Part shown: positions 18,211 through 26,542 of the stretch, piece after piece
How positions within the stretch are numbered: the stretch's first letter is position 1
Layout: each line of letters starts with the position of its first letter
Source of the DNA: Oceanospirillaceae bacterium
GTDB taxonomy: Bacteria; Pseudomonadota; Gammaproteobacteria; Pseudomonadales; Balneatricaceae
DNA length: 64,000 bases
NCBI GenBank assembly: GCA_013215505.1
Contig: JABSQZ010000017.1
Span: 62,001-126,000 of the forward strand
Direction of reading: 5' to 3'
Program-made: the position numbers and the translations under genes
Notes under the pieces: model-generated
What the model saw: the letters and a program-made list of their open reading frames with translations, nothing else
What the model was told of the DNA's origin: nothing
Database searches by the model: none

Positions 18211-19560
18211 TCAATCATTAGCTTTTATCCACTGATTGCTGGTATTTACCACTGCGCCTAATTGTTTTAGGATCTGCATCATGCCGAACAGCGACCGATC
18301 AAAGTAGATTTGATCTTTGGGAATGGCATTTAAATACTTTGCTGACACTTTGGCACTGGCCAGATCCATTTTTGGATAGGAGCTGCGCTGGGAAAAGTCG
18401 AACTGCTGCTCTTTAAAAGGCTCTATTACCCAGTTAATCACCGGATCTAACAGCGGTAGTAACTCTTGATTAAACTCGTCTAACTGCAGCTGTGCTGACA
18501 AAATACCTTGTGTTTGATAAGCCTGCAAAACACTATGAGTATCCCAGGCTTTACTGTGGGCGACAAAGGTGCTCATCAAGCTGCTGATATTAGAACAAAA
18601 TTCCTTACTGAAAGTTCTTACACAGCCAAAATCCAATAAGCCTAATTGATTATTGTCCATAAACAGATAATTCCCGGGGTGGGGATCTGCATGTAATTTG
18701 TGTAATTCAAAAGCGCTATGCATAAAACTATCGAATATGATTTGCCCGTAGAAATTGCGCTGCTGTTGGCTGGGATTAGTTAACAGCCACTCCTGTAAAT
18801 GCAGTCCCTGCAACAGGCTTGTGGTTAGGATTTTTGTACTTGAGTATTGCTCTAACACCTGAGGAATCACAATTTTCTCTGAACTTAAGTGCTGAGCGAA
18901 CCAGCGACCATTTTCAGCTTCCAGCTGGTAATCTAGCTCTTTGTACAGCTGCTGCTCGATCACATCCATCACCGCGGTGACCACCGACTTTTCCGGCAGC
19001 AGTTTAGTGGTCAGCGACAAAGTATGCAGCACTGCTCTGAGCATCTGCATATCACTCTTAATCGAGGCTCCGATGCCAGGATATTGGATTTTTATTGCCA
19101 CTTGCTCATCAGCTGGCGTTATTCCACTGTGCACTTGCCCCAAACTAGCAGCGGCAAAGGCTTTAGCAGAGAATTGCTGAAAAATATCATTAGGCCCCTG
19201 TTGGAACTCTTGCATAAATACTTTATTGACATGTGCTCTGTTCAGCGGCGTCACTTGATAGCAACTCTTGGCCAGCTCCTGACGAATCCCCTCAGGCAAC
19301 AGATCAGCTTCCATGCTCAGTAATTGTGAGACTTTTAAAGCAGTACCACGCAACTGCCCCAGGGCAGAAAACAATAGTTTTCCTATTTGCTGTTCGTCTG
19401 CCAGCTGCTGCGCAGCCATTTGCTCTGCACTTCTCCCACCGCGCTGCAGCAGCCGCTTACCCTTTTGCTGGGCAATTTTTGCACCTATCTTCACCGCTGT
19501 TGCACCTGTGATAGCCGCCCTTTTAATTTTCGAGCTAGATATTTTTTGCGTTTTAGCCAT
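18211..19560 (-). CDS. ABC1/UbiB-family atypical kinase
   Basis: The 449-residue protein has the protein-kinase-like ABC1 fold with ATPase activity in known members, which support ubiquinone synthesis or lipid metabolism. Visible motifs: RGTALKVSQLLSMEADLLP (the family KxGQ motif, here KVSQ), AAASLGQVHSG (Ala-rich loop), VAIKIQYPG, HADPHPGNYLF (catalytic loop) and LLDFGCVR (DFG). ATG at 19560 (MAKTQK) is the likely start; codons further upstream run into a heptamer array. It is not next to ubiE/ubiJ, so it is probably not the housekeeping ubiB. Confidence 0.88.
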   Translation of the reverse strand: MAKTQKISSSKIKRAAITGATAVKIGAKIAQQKGKRLLQRGGRSAEQMAAQQLADEQQIGKLLFSALGQLRGTALKVSQLLSMEADLLPEGIRQELAKSCYQVTPLNRAHVNKVFMQEFQQGPNDIFQQFSAKAFAAASLGQVHSGITPADEQVAIKIQYPGIGASIKSDMQMLRAVLHTLSLTTKLLPEKSVVTAVMDVIEQQLYKELDYQLEAENGRWFAQHLSSEKIVIPQVLEQYSSTKILTTSLLQGLHLQEWLLTNPSQQQRNFYGQIIFDSFMHSAFELHKLHADPHPGNYLFMDNNQLGLLDFGCVRTFSKEFCSNISSLMSTFVAHSKAWDTHSVLQAYQTQGILSAQLQLDEFNQELLPLLDPVINWVIEPFKEQQFDFSQRSSYPKMDLASAKVSAKYLNAIPKDQIYFDRSLFGMMQILKQLGAVVNTSNQWIKAND

Positions 19561-19602
19561 GCTTAATGTCTCTGTACAATTATCCTGGGGATCCAACATC
19601 GT

Positions 19603-19743
19603 CTTCCAACTTCCAAATACCAACTTTCAAATTCAGTCTTCCATCTTCCATCTTCCTCCTTCCTTCTTCCGTCTTCCGTCTTCCGTCTTCCGTCTTCCAA
19701 CTTCCAACTTCCAACTTCCGTCTTGCAACTCGCAACTCGCACC
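19603..19743. repeat. Heptamer tandem array 4 (CTTCCGT/CTTCCAA type)
   Basis: About 140 bp of pyrimidine-rich 7-bp units on the plus strand: CTTCCAA, CTTCCAT, several CTTCCGT in a row, three CTTCCAA, CTTGCAA, CTCGCAA, CTCGCAC, with a few units broken. It begins 6 bp after the tetR stop codon (minus strand) and ends 43 bp before the ABC1 kinase start. In the sense of tetR the units read TTGCGAG, TTGGAAG and ACGGAAG. It therefore lies in the leader or spacer between two same-strand genes. Confidence 0.9.
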
Positions 19744-19749
19744 TGTCAG

Positions 19750-20478
19750 TTAACGCATGCCCGCCATGCCTGACTTAAGTCCCTTGAGCATCGACAGCAC
19801 CCCATCGCTGTCAGACATCATGCGAAACAAGTGCGCTTTAAACATAAAGCCTGCAAATTCACTGACTTTGTTAATTAAGCCGCTACTGAGAACGACAGAG
19901 ACAATACCCAAAGATAAATCGACCATTTGCGTGGTATTAGAAAACTCTTCAGAGTCATCTTTAATCCAGTAAAAAACCACTCCAAATACATATTCCCCAA
20001 GCAAATTCGAGATAGAGCTTTTAAAGGGGATATCAGTCAGTTCTCCAGTTTCTTCAGCTGCCGTTAGATAGCCGTGCATCGCCTCCTGGAATAATACTTT
20101 TACTTTCAGAGCATCCTGCATCATAAACAGTGGCGATTGAGAAAACTTATCCATACAGAAAGCAACAAACTCCCGATCTGGTAGCAACGACTCCAATAAA
20201 GTGTCGATCAACAGCTGCAGTTTCTCCTGCAGATCAAAGTATTCAAATTCGTGAGTGGCGGATGCACGCTCTATTGCGTCCAGAGCACGAAGCTCTAGAA
20301 ACCCCAACAGCACTTGCTCTTTAGAAGGGAAATATTTATAGATAGTTGCATCACCGATTTGTGCGGCTTTAGCTATTTGTTTCATAGTGGTCTGTTCGTA
20401 ACCAGACTCAGAAAACAGCTTTACCGCTTGATTAATAATTTTTCGTCGGGTTGCTGATTTTTTTTCTGACATTTTCAT
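19750..20478 (-). CDS. TetR/AcrR-family transcriptional regulator
   Basis: The 242-residue protein has a TetR N-terminal HTH: ATRRKIINQAVKLFSESGYEQTTMKQIAKAAQIGDATIYKYFPSKEQVL. The remaining 180 residues form the ligand and dimer domain with no recognisable signature. It precedes the ABC1 kinase gene on the same strand and may be cotranscribed with it across the heptamer array. ATG at 20478 (or 20472) is the start. A palindrome overlaps its promoter, suggesting autoregulation. Confidence 0.88.
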   Translation of the reverse strand: MKMSEKKSATRRKIINQAVKLFSESGYEQTTMKQIAKAAQIGDATIYKYFPSKEQVLLGFLELRALDAIERASATHEFEYFDLQEKLQLLIDTLLESLLPDREFVAFCMDKFSQSPLFMMQDALKVKVLFQEAMHGYLTAAEETGELTDIPFKSSISNLLGEYVFGVVFYWIKDDSEEFSNTTQMVDLSLGIVSVVLSSGLINKVSEFAGFMFKAHLFRMMSDSDGVLSMLKGLKSGMAGMR

Positions 20479-20496
20479 AATAAATACCAACTATCG

Positions 20497-20520
20497 ATTA
20501 TATGATGTATTTGACTACAT
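20497..20520 (-). promoter_or_regulatory. tetR promoter -10 box and candidate operator
   Basis: On the minus strand TATAAT (20497-20502) lies about 20 bp before the tetR start. Directly upstream, ATGTA-N6-TACAT (20505-20520) forms an inverted repeat that would sit between -10 and -35. This fits autorepression by the encoded TetR protein; binding has not been shown. Confidence 0.5.
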
Positions 20521-21032
20521 TAATGATAGCGAGTTCTGTTTTATTGTCAAGGTGACATTCATATTGACTATGCAAACTGGCTAAATCCAATCAGGCACTG
20601 ATAGCCAGAGGCGTTTCTGGCTTGTTCTAAGTGCCTTACAGCTGCACTGGACTTCTTAGCGCTTTCCCGGCATCTCGCTGAAAAATAGATTTTATCGGTG
20701 AACGGCATCATTGCTTGGAAGAGCGACATTGCCAGTCAATCAACCACTGTGGATAGGACGGCTAATGTGAATGAAGATTGATAGAGATATTTCGCAACCA
20801 ATAACTCTCCCTAAGAGTAATACTTTTATATTTCTGCTCTTGCTTGCTCTGATTTGGTTTACTAAAATATGGCGTTGATATCTGATTATTTTCGGTGCCC
20901 CTCAACAGCCTGAGAAGATTATTGCGCAGCCTGCCCAAGACAAAATAATAGATCTATAATTCTCGTGGTCTTGATGAGCTACTGCAGTTACAATCAGCAT
21001 TTTTTATATCTACAGCTATTTTTAGTTTCTCT
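20521..21032. other. Intergenic region with a strong hairpin
   Basis: About 510 bp separate tetR and the HDOD gene. The only clear structure is a hairpin at 20593-20636: AGGCACT pairs with AGTGCCT and, inside it, AGCCAGA (20603-20609) pairs with TCTGGCT (20616-20622). There is no T-run after it, so it does not look like a simple terminator. I see no gene in the remainder. Confidence 0.5.
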
Positions 21033-21872
21033 ATGCAAAAGAAATTTATTTCAGGCAAGCCTTACGTCATCCCCGCCCGCCCGGAAGTACTGATTCGAGT
21101 GATCAAATTGTTACAGGCGACAGAAATTGATGTAGATGTTGTGGTTGCTCAATTGCAAAAAGACGTGTCCTTATATTCCGCAGTATTGGCCACAGCAAAC
21201 ACACCGTTGTTTAGTAGTGGTGTCAAAGTGACTTCTTTAAAGCAGGCGGTAATGCGTCTGGGCTTAAGCAAAATGTTGACTATTTTTCGCATAATTGCCC
21301 TGAAAACGGCACTATCAAAAGCGGGACGTCTGGAGCGGTTCTGGGATGCTGCCACTGAAATAGCGCAGCTGACAGTCAAGATTAGCAAAATGGTCTCTAA
21401 AGAGAGTGTTGAAGATGCCTATTCCCTGGGAATGATGCATAACTGCGGCATCCCTTTAATGATGGAGGCGATTGGCGAATACCGTGGTTTCCTGATCAAT
21501 TGTGATGCAAAAGAGATTCAACCACTGCTGTTTAGAGAAAAAGAATTATTTGGCTTTCATCACTTTCAGGTAAGTACCGAGATAGCCAGACGCTGGCTGA
21601 TGCCGGATAATGTCATCCAGGCTATCAGGTTGCAGGGCTCTCCTATCGATGCTGTTGGGCTGCAAAATAGTGATAATGAATCCAGCAAGTTGATCTTTTG
21701 CTCACTACTTTTAGCCAAAGACATCAGTGCCAGCTATCGCCACTACTGGCGGATTGAAAACCAGCAACAGAGCGTCAGCAGTCTGAGACCGGTATTAGAT
21801 TTTGTCGGCCTCTCTGAGACTGATTATCTGGATATACGCGAATCCACTCTGCAAGAGATGGAAGCTAAATAG
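21033..21872 (+). CDS. HDOD-domain signalling protein
   Basis: The 279-residue cytoplasmic protein consists of an HDOD domain (about 10-215). Typical stretches are VIPARPEVLIRVIKLL, DVSLYSAVLATANTPLFSSG, SLKQAVMRLGL and YSLGMMHNCGIPLMMEA. HDOD proteins are non-catalytic relatives of HD phosphohydrolases and take part in c-di-GMP, chemotaxis or competence signalling. No GGDEF, EAL or response-regulator domain is attached, and the neighbours give no clue. A start at 21033 (ATG) is clear. Confidence 0.85.
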   Translation: MQKKFISGKPYVIPARPEVLIRVIKLLQATEIDVDVVVAQLQKDVSLYSAVLATANTPLFSSGVKVTSLKQAVMRLGLSKMLTIFRIIALKTALSKAGRLERFWDAATEIAQLTVKISKMVSKESVEDAYSLGMMHNCGIPLMMEAIGEYRGFLINCDAKEIQPLLFREKELFGFHHFQVSTEIARRWLMPDNVIQAIRLQGSPIDAVGLQNSDNESSKLIFCSLLLAKDISASYRHYWRIENQQQSVSSLRPVLDFVGLSETDYLDIRESTLQEMEAK

Positions 21873-21966
21873 CCCAGCTCGAGGATAAATACTGTATTTT
21901 CTCGGCGCCTAGCGGTTGCAGCTCTCTATACAGGGTAATTTACCCGGATGACACAGCAGTGCGCTG

Positions 21967-22344
21967 TTAAGAGATTTCAGGGGAAGAGACATCCACTAAT
22001 ACACCTGCCGGATCTTTTAACAGTAAGCGCCTTTGACCGTAAAAAGTAAGCTCAGGATCTTGCACTATTTCAAACTTCAGCAGTTTCGCCCGCTCGAACA
22101 CAGCCATTACATCATCCACCACCAACGTTAAGTACATGCCCATTGGTCTGCCCCTAAACTGGGCCGGGATTAATTCGTGATCCGCAAGCATGATCCCTAT
22201 CTCAAGTTCTCGCCCCTGCGAAATTAAATGCACAAACCAATCGCTGTCATAATCAACCTTAAAAGCAAACAAACGGGTGTAGAAGTCCTTTGAGGTGGCT
22301 AAATTATCTGTGCATAAGTTGGTGAGTAAACGATTAATCTTCAT
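21967..22344 (-). CDS. VOC-superfamily protein (glyoxalase-like)
   Basis: The 125-residue protein has one vicinal-oxygen-chelate module: INRLLTNLCTDNLATSKDFYTRLF at the start, WFVHLISQGRELEIGIM in the middle, and RRLLLKDPAGVLVDVSSP at the end. This is the pattern of the glyoxalase/bleomycin-resistance group. The start has AAGGAAG upstream. Neither substrate nor metal dependence can be told; many such genes are poorly characterised. Confidence 0.85.
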   Translation of the reverse strand: MKINRLLTNLCTDNLATSKDFYTRLFAFKVDYDSDWFVHLISQGRELEIGIMLADHELIPAQFRGRPMGMYLTLVVDDVMAVFERAKLLKFEIVQDPELTFYGQRRLLLKDPAGVLVDVSSPEIS

Positions 22345-22676
22345 TAATGAACTTCCTTGTTGATAGTCGATGTAGTATTGATGAGCGAATTTCTGGTTGA
22401 AAAAATTAAAAACCTTGTTATAAATTTTGCCTATTCAGGCTTGTACTGAGGATGTTTCATCGCACATTACCACGCGCAGAAATTACCCTGCTTGTTCTTT
22501 GTATTCACCCTACTGGCAAGCTAGCTGATGAAGCCCATACAAGCTTAGACTCTGACAAATTTATTGTTGTCTGCAACGCAGCTGCGCACAAAACATCCAG
22601 GCTGTATATATCGCGGGTGCCATCAATCAACTGCCCATCCCAGTTAGCAATGCATCTGGCATCGATCATTGTCTCT
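22345..22676. other. Intergenic region without recognised gene
   Basis: About 330 bp lie between the VOC gene and the end of the ABC exporter gene. Open frames exist on both strands here but none resembles a known protein, none has a good ribosome binding site, and one overlaps the exporter gene in another frame. I see no convincing feature. Confidence 0.4.
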
Positions 22677-24557
22677 TCAGCTTTCGCTGGGGTGACTCTC
22701 GCTCTGTAGCTGGCTCTGCCACATTTTACTGTACCGGCCAGCGGCATCCAATAGTTGCTGATGTGTCCCCTGCTCTACGATAAGGCCCTGTTCCAGGACT
22801 ACTATAAGGTTTGCATCTACCACAGTAGAGAGGCGGTGAGCAATGGTAATCACTGTTCGACCGCGGCCCATTTGCTGTAAGCTCTGCTGAATTTCGCGCT
22901 CTGTTTGGGTATCCAGGGCCGAAGTGGCTTCATCTAGCAGTAATATTGGTGCATTTTTTAGCATAGTGCGGGCAATACCTACCCGCTGCTTTTCGCCTCC
23001 GGAGAGTTTCAGGCCCCGCTCTCCTACAGTAGTGTCGTAGCCATCCGGCAATTGCAGAATAAAGTCGTGAATTTTTGCCGCTTTGGCCGCCGCTTCCACC
23101 TCTTCTCTACTGGCCCCCTCCTTACCGTAACTGATGTTGTAGTAGATACTGTCATTAAACAGTACCGTATCTTGTGGTACTACCCCGATACTGCGCTGCA
23201 AGCTCAGTTGAGTCACATCCCGCACATCTTGTCCATCAATTAGCAAGGCACCCTCTGTAACATCGTAGAAGCGAAATAACAGTCTGCCAATGGTCGATTT
23301 CCCAGAACCTGATGAACCGACAATTGCCACTGTCTGCCCTGCTTCCACACATAAATCCAATCCTTTAAGCACTTGCCTTTCGCGCTGATAAAAAAAGTTA
23401 ACTGAGCGAAACTGTATTTTTCCGCCATTAACTTTTAGTGCCGGGGCGTCCGGCTTATCAACGATTTCTGCCGGCTGCTCTAACAGTTCAAACATCTCGG
23501 CCATATCTAACAGCGCCTGGCGAATCTCGCGGTAAAAAAAGCCTAAGAACCCCAGCGGCATCATGACTTGCATCATGTAGGCATTCACCATCACAAAGCC
23601 ACCTACGGTTAAATTCCCCTGAGCGACGTCATAGGCTGCCAATGCCAGAGCCGCCACCAGTCCGCTATTAATAATCACAGCTTGTCCAAGATTCAACAGC
23701 GCCAGCGAACGCAGGGTTTTTAACGCCGCCTGCTCGTAGCCAGCCATGGATTGATCGTAGCGATGCGCTTCTACCCCCTGAGCATTAAAGTACTTTACAG
23801 TTTCAAAGTTGAGCATACCGTCTATGGCTTTCTGATTGGCGTCGCGGTCGTGATCGTTCATTTTCTTGCGGATCTTTAAGCGCCACTGAGTCACCCTGGT
23901 GGTAAAAGTGATATAGCTAATAACAGTGACACTGACCACCAGCAAATACCACAAATCAAACATGATCACTAAAATGACTGCAATCATGCTCAATTCAAGT
24001 AGCAGCGGGCCAATGTTAAAGAGCAGGAAACGCAGTAGAAATGCGATCCCTTTCACCCCACGCTCTATGATTCTACTCAGCCCTCCGGTTTTGCGGCTGA
24101 TGTGATAGCGCATCGACAATTGATGAATATGGGTGATAGTTTGCAGAGCCAGAGCACGCAGCGCCCGTTGGCCTACCTTAGAAAAAATCACATCGCGCAA
24201 CTCTTGAAACAGCACGTTCATCAACCTGGCGACACCGTACGCCACCGTTAAACCCATAGTACCTATCGCTAATAGCCAGGTAGCGGACTCTTGATCAGCA
24301 CTGAGTAAGTCAACGACTGTTTTGTAAAAAAACGGCGTCGCTACCGCAACTAATTTAGCCAGTACTAATACTGTCATCGACAGTACTACCCGGCGTTTAA
24401 TAGAAATATTTCCAGCCGGCCATAAGTAAGGCAGAACCCGGCGAATGATTTTCCAGGGCCCCGCTGCAGTGGTGCTTTCAGAGGTTTTTTGATCCAGATT
24501 ATCTTTTCGCGGGGCATTATTGACAGCTATCGGGTCCGTGTTACTTGTATCGCTCAT
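22677..24557 (-). CDS. ATM1/HMT1-type ABC exporter (fused permease-ATPase)
   Basis: The 626-residue half-transporter has six membrane helices (about 60-345) followed by an ATPase domain. The ATM1-class motif NFETVKYFN (about 250-258) is present, with Walker A GSSGSGKST (414-422), LSGGEKQRVGIART and Walker B ILLLDEATSALD. Members export glutathione-based compounds, persulfides or metal conjugates from the cytoplasm across the inner membrane. It works as a homodimer. Divergent from the pyrF-like gene, with about 220 bp between starts. Substrate is inferred from the family only. Confidence 0.92.
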   Translation of the reverse strand: MSDTSNTDPIAVNNAPRKDNLDQKTSESTTAAGPWKIIRRVLPYLWPAGNISIKRRVVLSMTVLVLAKLVAVATPFFYKTVVDLLSADQESATWLLAIGTMGLTVAYGVARLMNVLFQELRDVIFSKVGQRALRALALQTITHIHQLSMRYHISRKTGGLSRIIERGVKGIAFLLRFLLFNIGPLLLELSMIAVILVIMFDLWYLLVVSVTVISYITFTTRVTQWRLKIRKKMNDHDRDANQKAIDGMLNFETVKYFNAQGVEAHRYDQSMAGYEQAALKTLRSLALLNLGQAVIINSGLVAALALAAYDVAQGNLTVGGFVMVNAYMMQVMMPLGFLGFFYREIRQALLDMAEMFELLEQPAEIVDKPDAPALKVNGGKIQFRSVNFFYQRERQVLKGLDLCVEAGQTVAIVGSSGSGKSTIGRLLFRFYDVTEGALLIDGQDVRDVTQLSLQRSIGVVPQDTVLFNDSIYYNISYGKEGASREEVEAAAKAAKIHDFILQLPDGYDTTVGERGLKLSGGEKQRVGIARTMLKNAPILLLDEATSALDTQTEREIQQSLQQMGRGRTVITIAHRLSTVVDANLIVVLEQGLIVEQGTHQQLLDAAGRYSKMWQSQLQSESHPSES

Positions 24558-24789
24558 TGATTTCCCTTTTCAGCATTCCCTTTGATCTTCAACATAACAC
24601 AAATAGTAAATCGGCCTTCAGTCTTAAAACTGCAACAGCCATCGCCATTTCTGCACAAGTGGGTAATTGAGCAGAAATCTAAAAAAATTCAGCAACCAAC
24701 CCCAACCTCAGATGGCCAACTAATCAGTTGAAGTATAGGATATTTTGTTACACTGGCAGTGAAATCAGTGCCTAAATATGAGGAGCTAT

Positions 24790-25497
24790 ATGCCATCTAC
24801 CCATAAACTTATCGTCGCCTTAGACTTTGACTCTATGTTTGAGGTTCAGCAACTAGTCACTGATTTAGGAGATTTAGTTGACACTTATAAAATCGGCCAC
24901 CAGCTATTTACTGCGGTTGGGCCCGAAGTTATCAAATATCTCAAACAACAAAACAAAAAAGTTTTTCTCGATTTAAAGCTGTTGGAAATAGCGAACTCTG
25001 TCAGTAGTGCGGTGCATAATGCCGGAAAATTAGGGGTCGATATGATGAGCGTACATGCGACCGGAGGTGCCACTATGCTGCAGGCCGCAGTGGCAGCCAG
25101 CAGCCATTACCAAGGGCTAAAAATACTGGCACTGACGGTAGTGACCGGGCTGGATGATAACGATTTATCAGAGATAGGTTTTGCCTATAACAGCGCTGAT
25201 CTGACAATGAGGCTAGCGCTACTCGCCCAGGGTAGCGGCTGTCACGGACTTATTTGTTCCGCTGAGGACTGTATTAAAATAAGAGTTCTGTTGGGGGAGG
25301 ATATGTTATTAGTGACGCCAGGAATCAGGCCTGCCGGCAGCCAAACCCAAGATCAGAAACGGGTCGGCACTCCAGAACAGGCAATAGCAAGTGGTGCTTC
25401 CCGGCTGGTAATTGGTCGACCAATCACTCAAGCCCCTGAGCCGCGTGCCACTGTCGCGCAAATACTCTCATCCATAGCTAACACTGCGCTGAACTGA
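24790..25497 (+). CDS. Divergent orotidine-5'-phosphate decarboxylase paralog
   Basis: The 235-residue protein clearly has the OMP decarboxylase barrel: LIVALDFDS (Asp12), DTYKIGHQLF (Lys34), VFLDLKLLEIANS (Asp61, Lys63, Glu66), VHATGGATML, LLVTPGIRP and LVIGRPIT. In canonical enzymes the third motif reads DLKxHDIPNT; here the second Asp is Glu, His is Leu, Pro is Ala and Thr is Ser. That Asp comes from the partner subunit in the catalytic network. A canonical pyrF is at 57919. It may be a weak decarboxylase or act on another phosphorylated substrate. ATG at 24790 follows AGGAG. Confidence 0.85.
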   Translation: MPSTHKLIVALDFDSMFEVQQLVTDLGDLVDTYKIGHQLFTAVGPEVIKYLKQQNKKVFLDLKLLEIANSVSSAVHNAGKLGVDMMSVHATGGATMLQAAVAASSHYQGLKILALTVVTGLDDNDLSEIGFAYNSADLTMRLALLAQGSGCHGLICSAEDCIKIRVLLGEDMLLVTPGIRPAGSQTQDQKRVGTPEQAIASGASRLVIGRPITQAPEPRATVAQILSSIANTALN

Positions 25498-25526
25498 TAA
25501 TTGAAACTCTAACTACACTGATGTTT

Positions 25527-26297
25527 CTATTTGAATTCAGCTTTTAATATTGGCTGTAATAACTGCTGCCAGGATCGGGACAAAGCAGAGTATTCTTCAA
25601 TACATAATTCAGCCCGCTCTATTGATAACTCCAGTTGCTCCGGGATATCAGCATAGCCTTCTGGATCACTGCCATACACATGACACATAGCCGCGTAATA
25701 GCGCTGAGAATCTAAGCTGTGTTCATCCCAATAATCTTCTTCGCTGATAACACCCCTATCAGCGCTCTCTAGATCGAATAAGTCGGCTGCACTGATGACA
25801 ATTTCCTGACCACCTTCAAAAAAATCGATCAGTAATACCGAGGCTAAACTGTCTGCTGCATCTTCTTCACGGCCTAGCACAGGAATGCTATTAGAGTGGA
25901 TAACAGCATGAGCAAACTCATGAATTAAAGTATGCATCAGAGAATCCGCCACGGCCTCAGCAACACTGACACCGCTGTCTTGATACTGTGCCGCATTAAA
26001 ACGATCTTCAATTTCCTGAATAAACGAATAAGGTAATTGTATTTGACCGTCACCATTATACAGTGGCCCTTCATCGGCACCCACCAGCAATTCTATTGGC
26101 TGTTCTAAGTAGAAAATCTCATTAAAGAAGCTAACGACATTATTAACAGTTTCTATAATATTGGCTTTGGTTTCTTTGCTCACTAATGTTGCCGTATCGG
26201 TTTTAACAAAAGAGACCGTCATCGCCGGGCCCGCTTGAACCGCTGCAACAACACTTAAGTTACAGATAATGGCAATCAGTATTTTTTTAATATCCAT
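25527..26297 (-). CDS. Secreted DUF4344 putative metallopeptidase
   Basis: The 256-residue protein has a signal peptide (cleavage near AVQAG, residue 22). The zinc motif HEFAH is at 126-130, followed by IPVLGREEDAADSLAS (139-153), whose acidic residues would supply the third ligand; this combination marks DUF4344. It should be periplasmic or exported. AAGGAG precedes the ATG. It is convergent with the pyrF paralog and divergent from the riboflavin-synthase-like gene. The natural substrate is not known, and peptidase activity is inferred from the motif. Confidence 0.82.
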   Translation of the reverse strand: MDIKKILIAIICNLSVVAAVQAGPAMTVSFVKTDTATLVSKETKANIIETVNNVVSFFNEIFYLEQPIELLVGADEGPLYNGDGQIQLPYSFIQEIEDRFNAAQYQDSGVSVAEAVADSLMHTLIHEFAHAVIHSNSIPVLGREEDAADSLASVLLIDFFEGGQEIVISAADLFDLESADRGVISEEDYWDEHSLDSQRYYAAMCHVYGSDPEGYADIPEQLELSIERAELCIEEYSALSRSWQQLLQPILKAEFK

Positions 26298-26542
26298 AGC
26301 GACTCCTTGTTTTTATTATAAATTACAGGGTACTCCGATTCAGTTAGAGTAAAGCTAATATAGTTAAAACCCGTGCAAATTCACAGCGCAGAATGAATTT
26401 AGTATGAACTTGTGAGTGCTTGATAAACTCGGGATGCCTGCGAATAATTCAACCTTACCCCAATACTCCGCTGTACAAAAAATGCTATTAACGATATCTT
26501 GAACGCCCTCAAAGTACAGATGTAGCCCCTAAAGGATCAAAA

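Noticed and set aside
22452-22747. Open frames on both strands between the VOC and ABC exporter genes
   Set aside because: The two frames overlap each other and the end of the exporter gene, and neither looks like a known protein.
26298-26542. FMN riboswitch upstream of the riboflavin-synthase-like gene
   Set aside because: The conserved riboswitch motifs were looked for by eye and not found.
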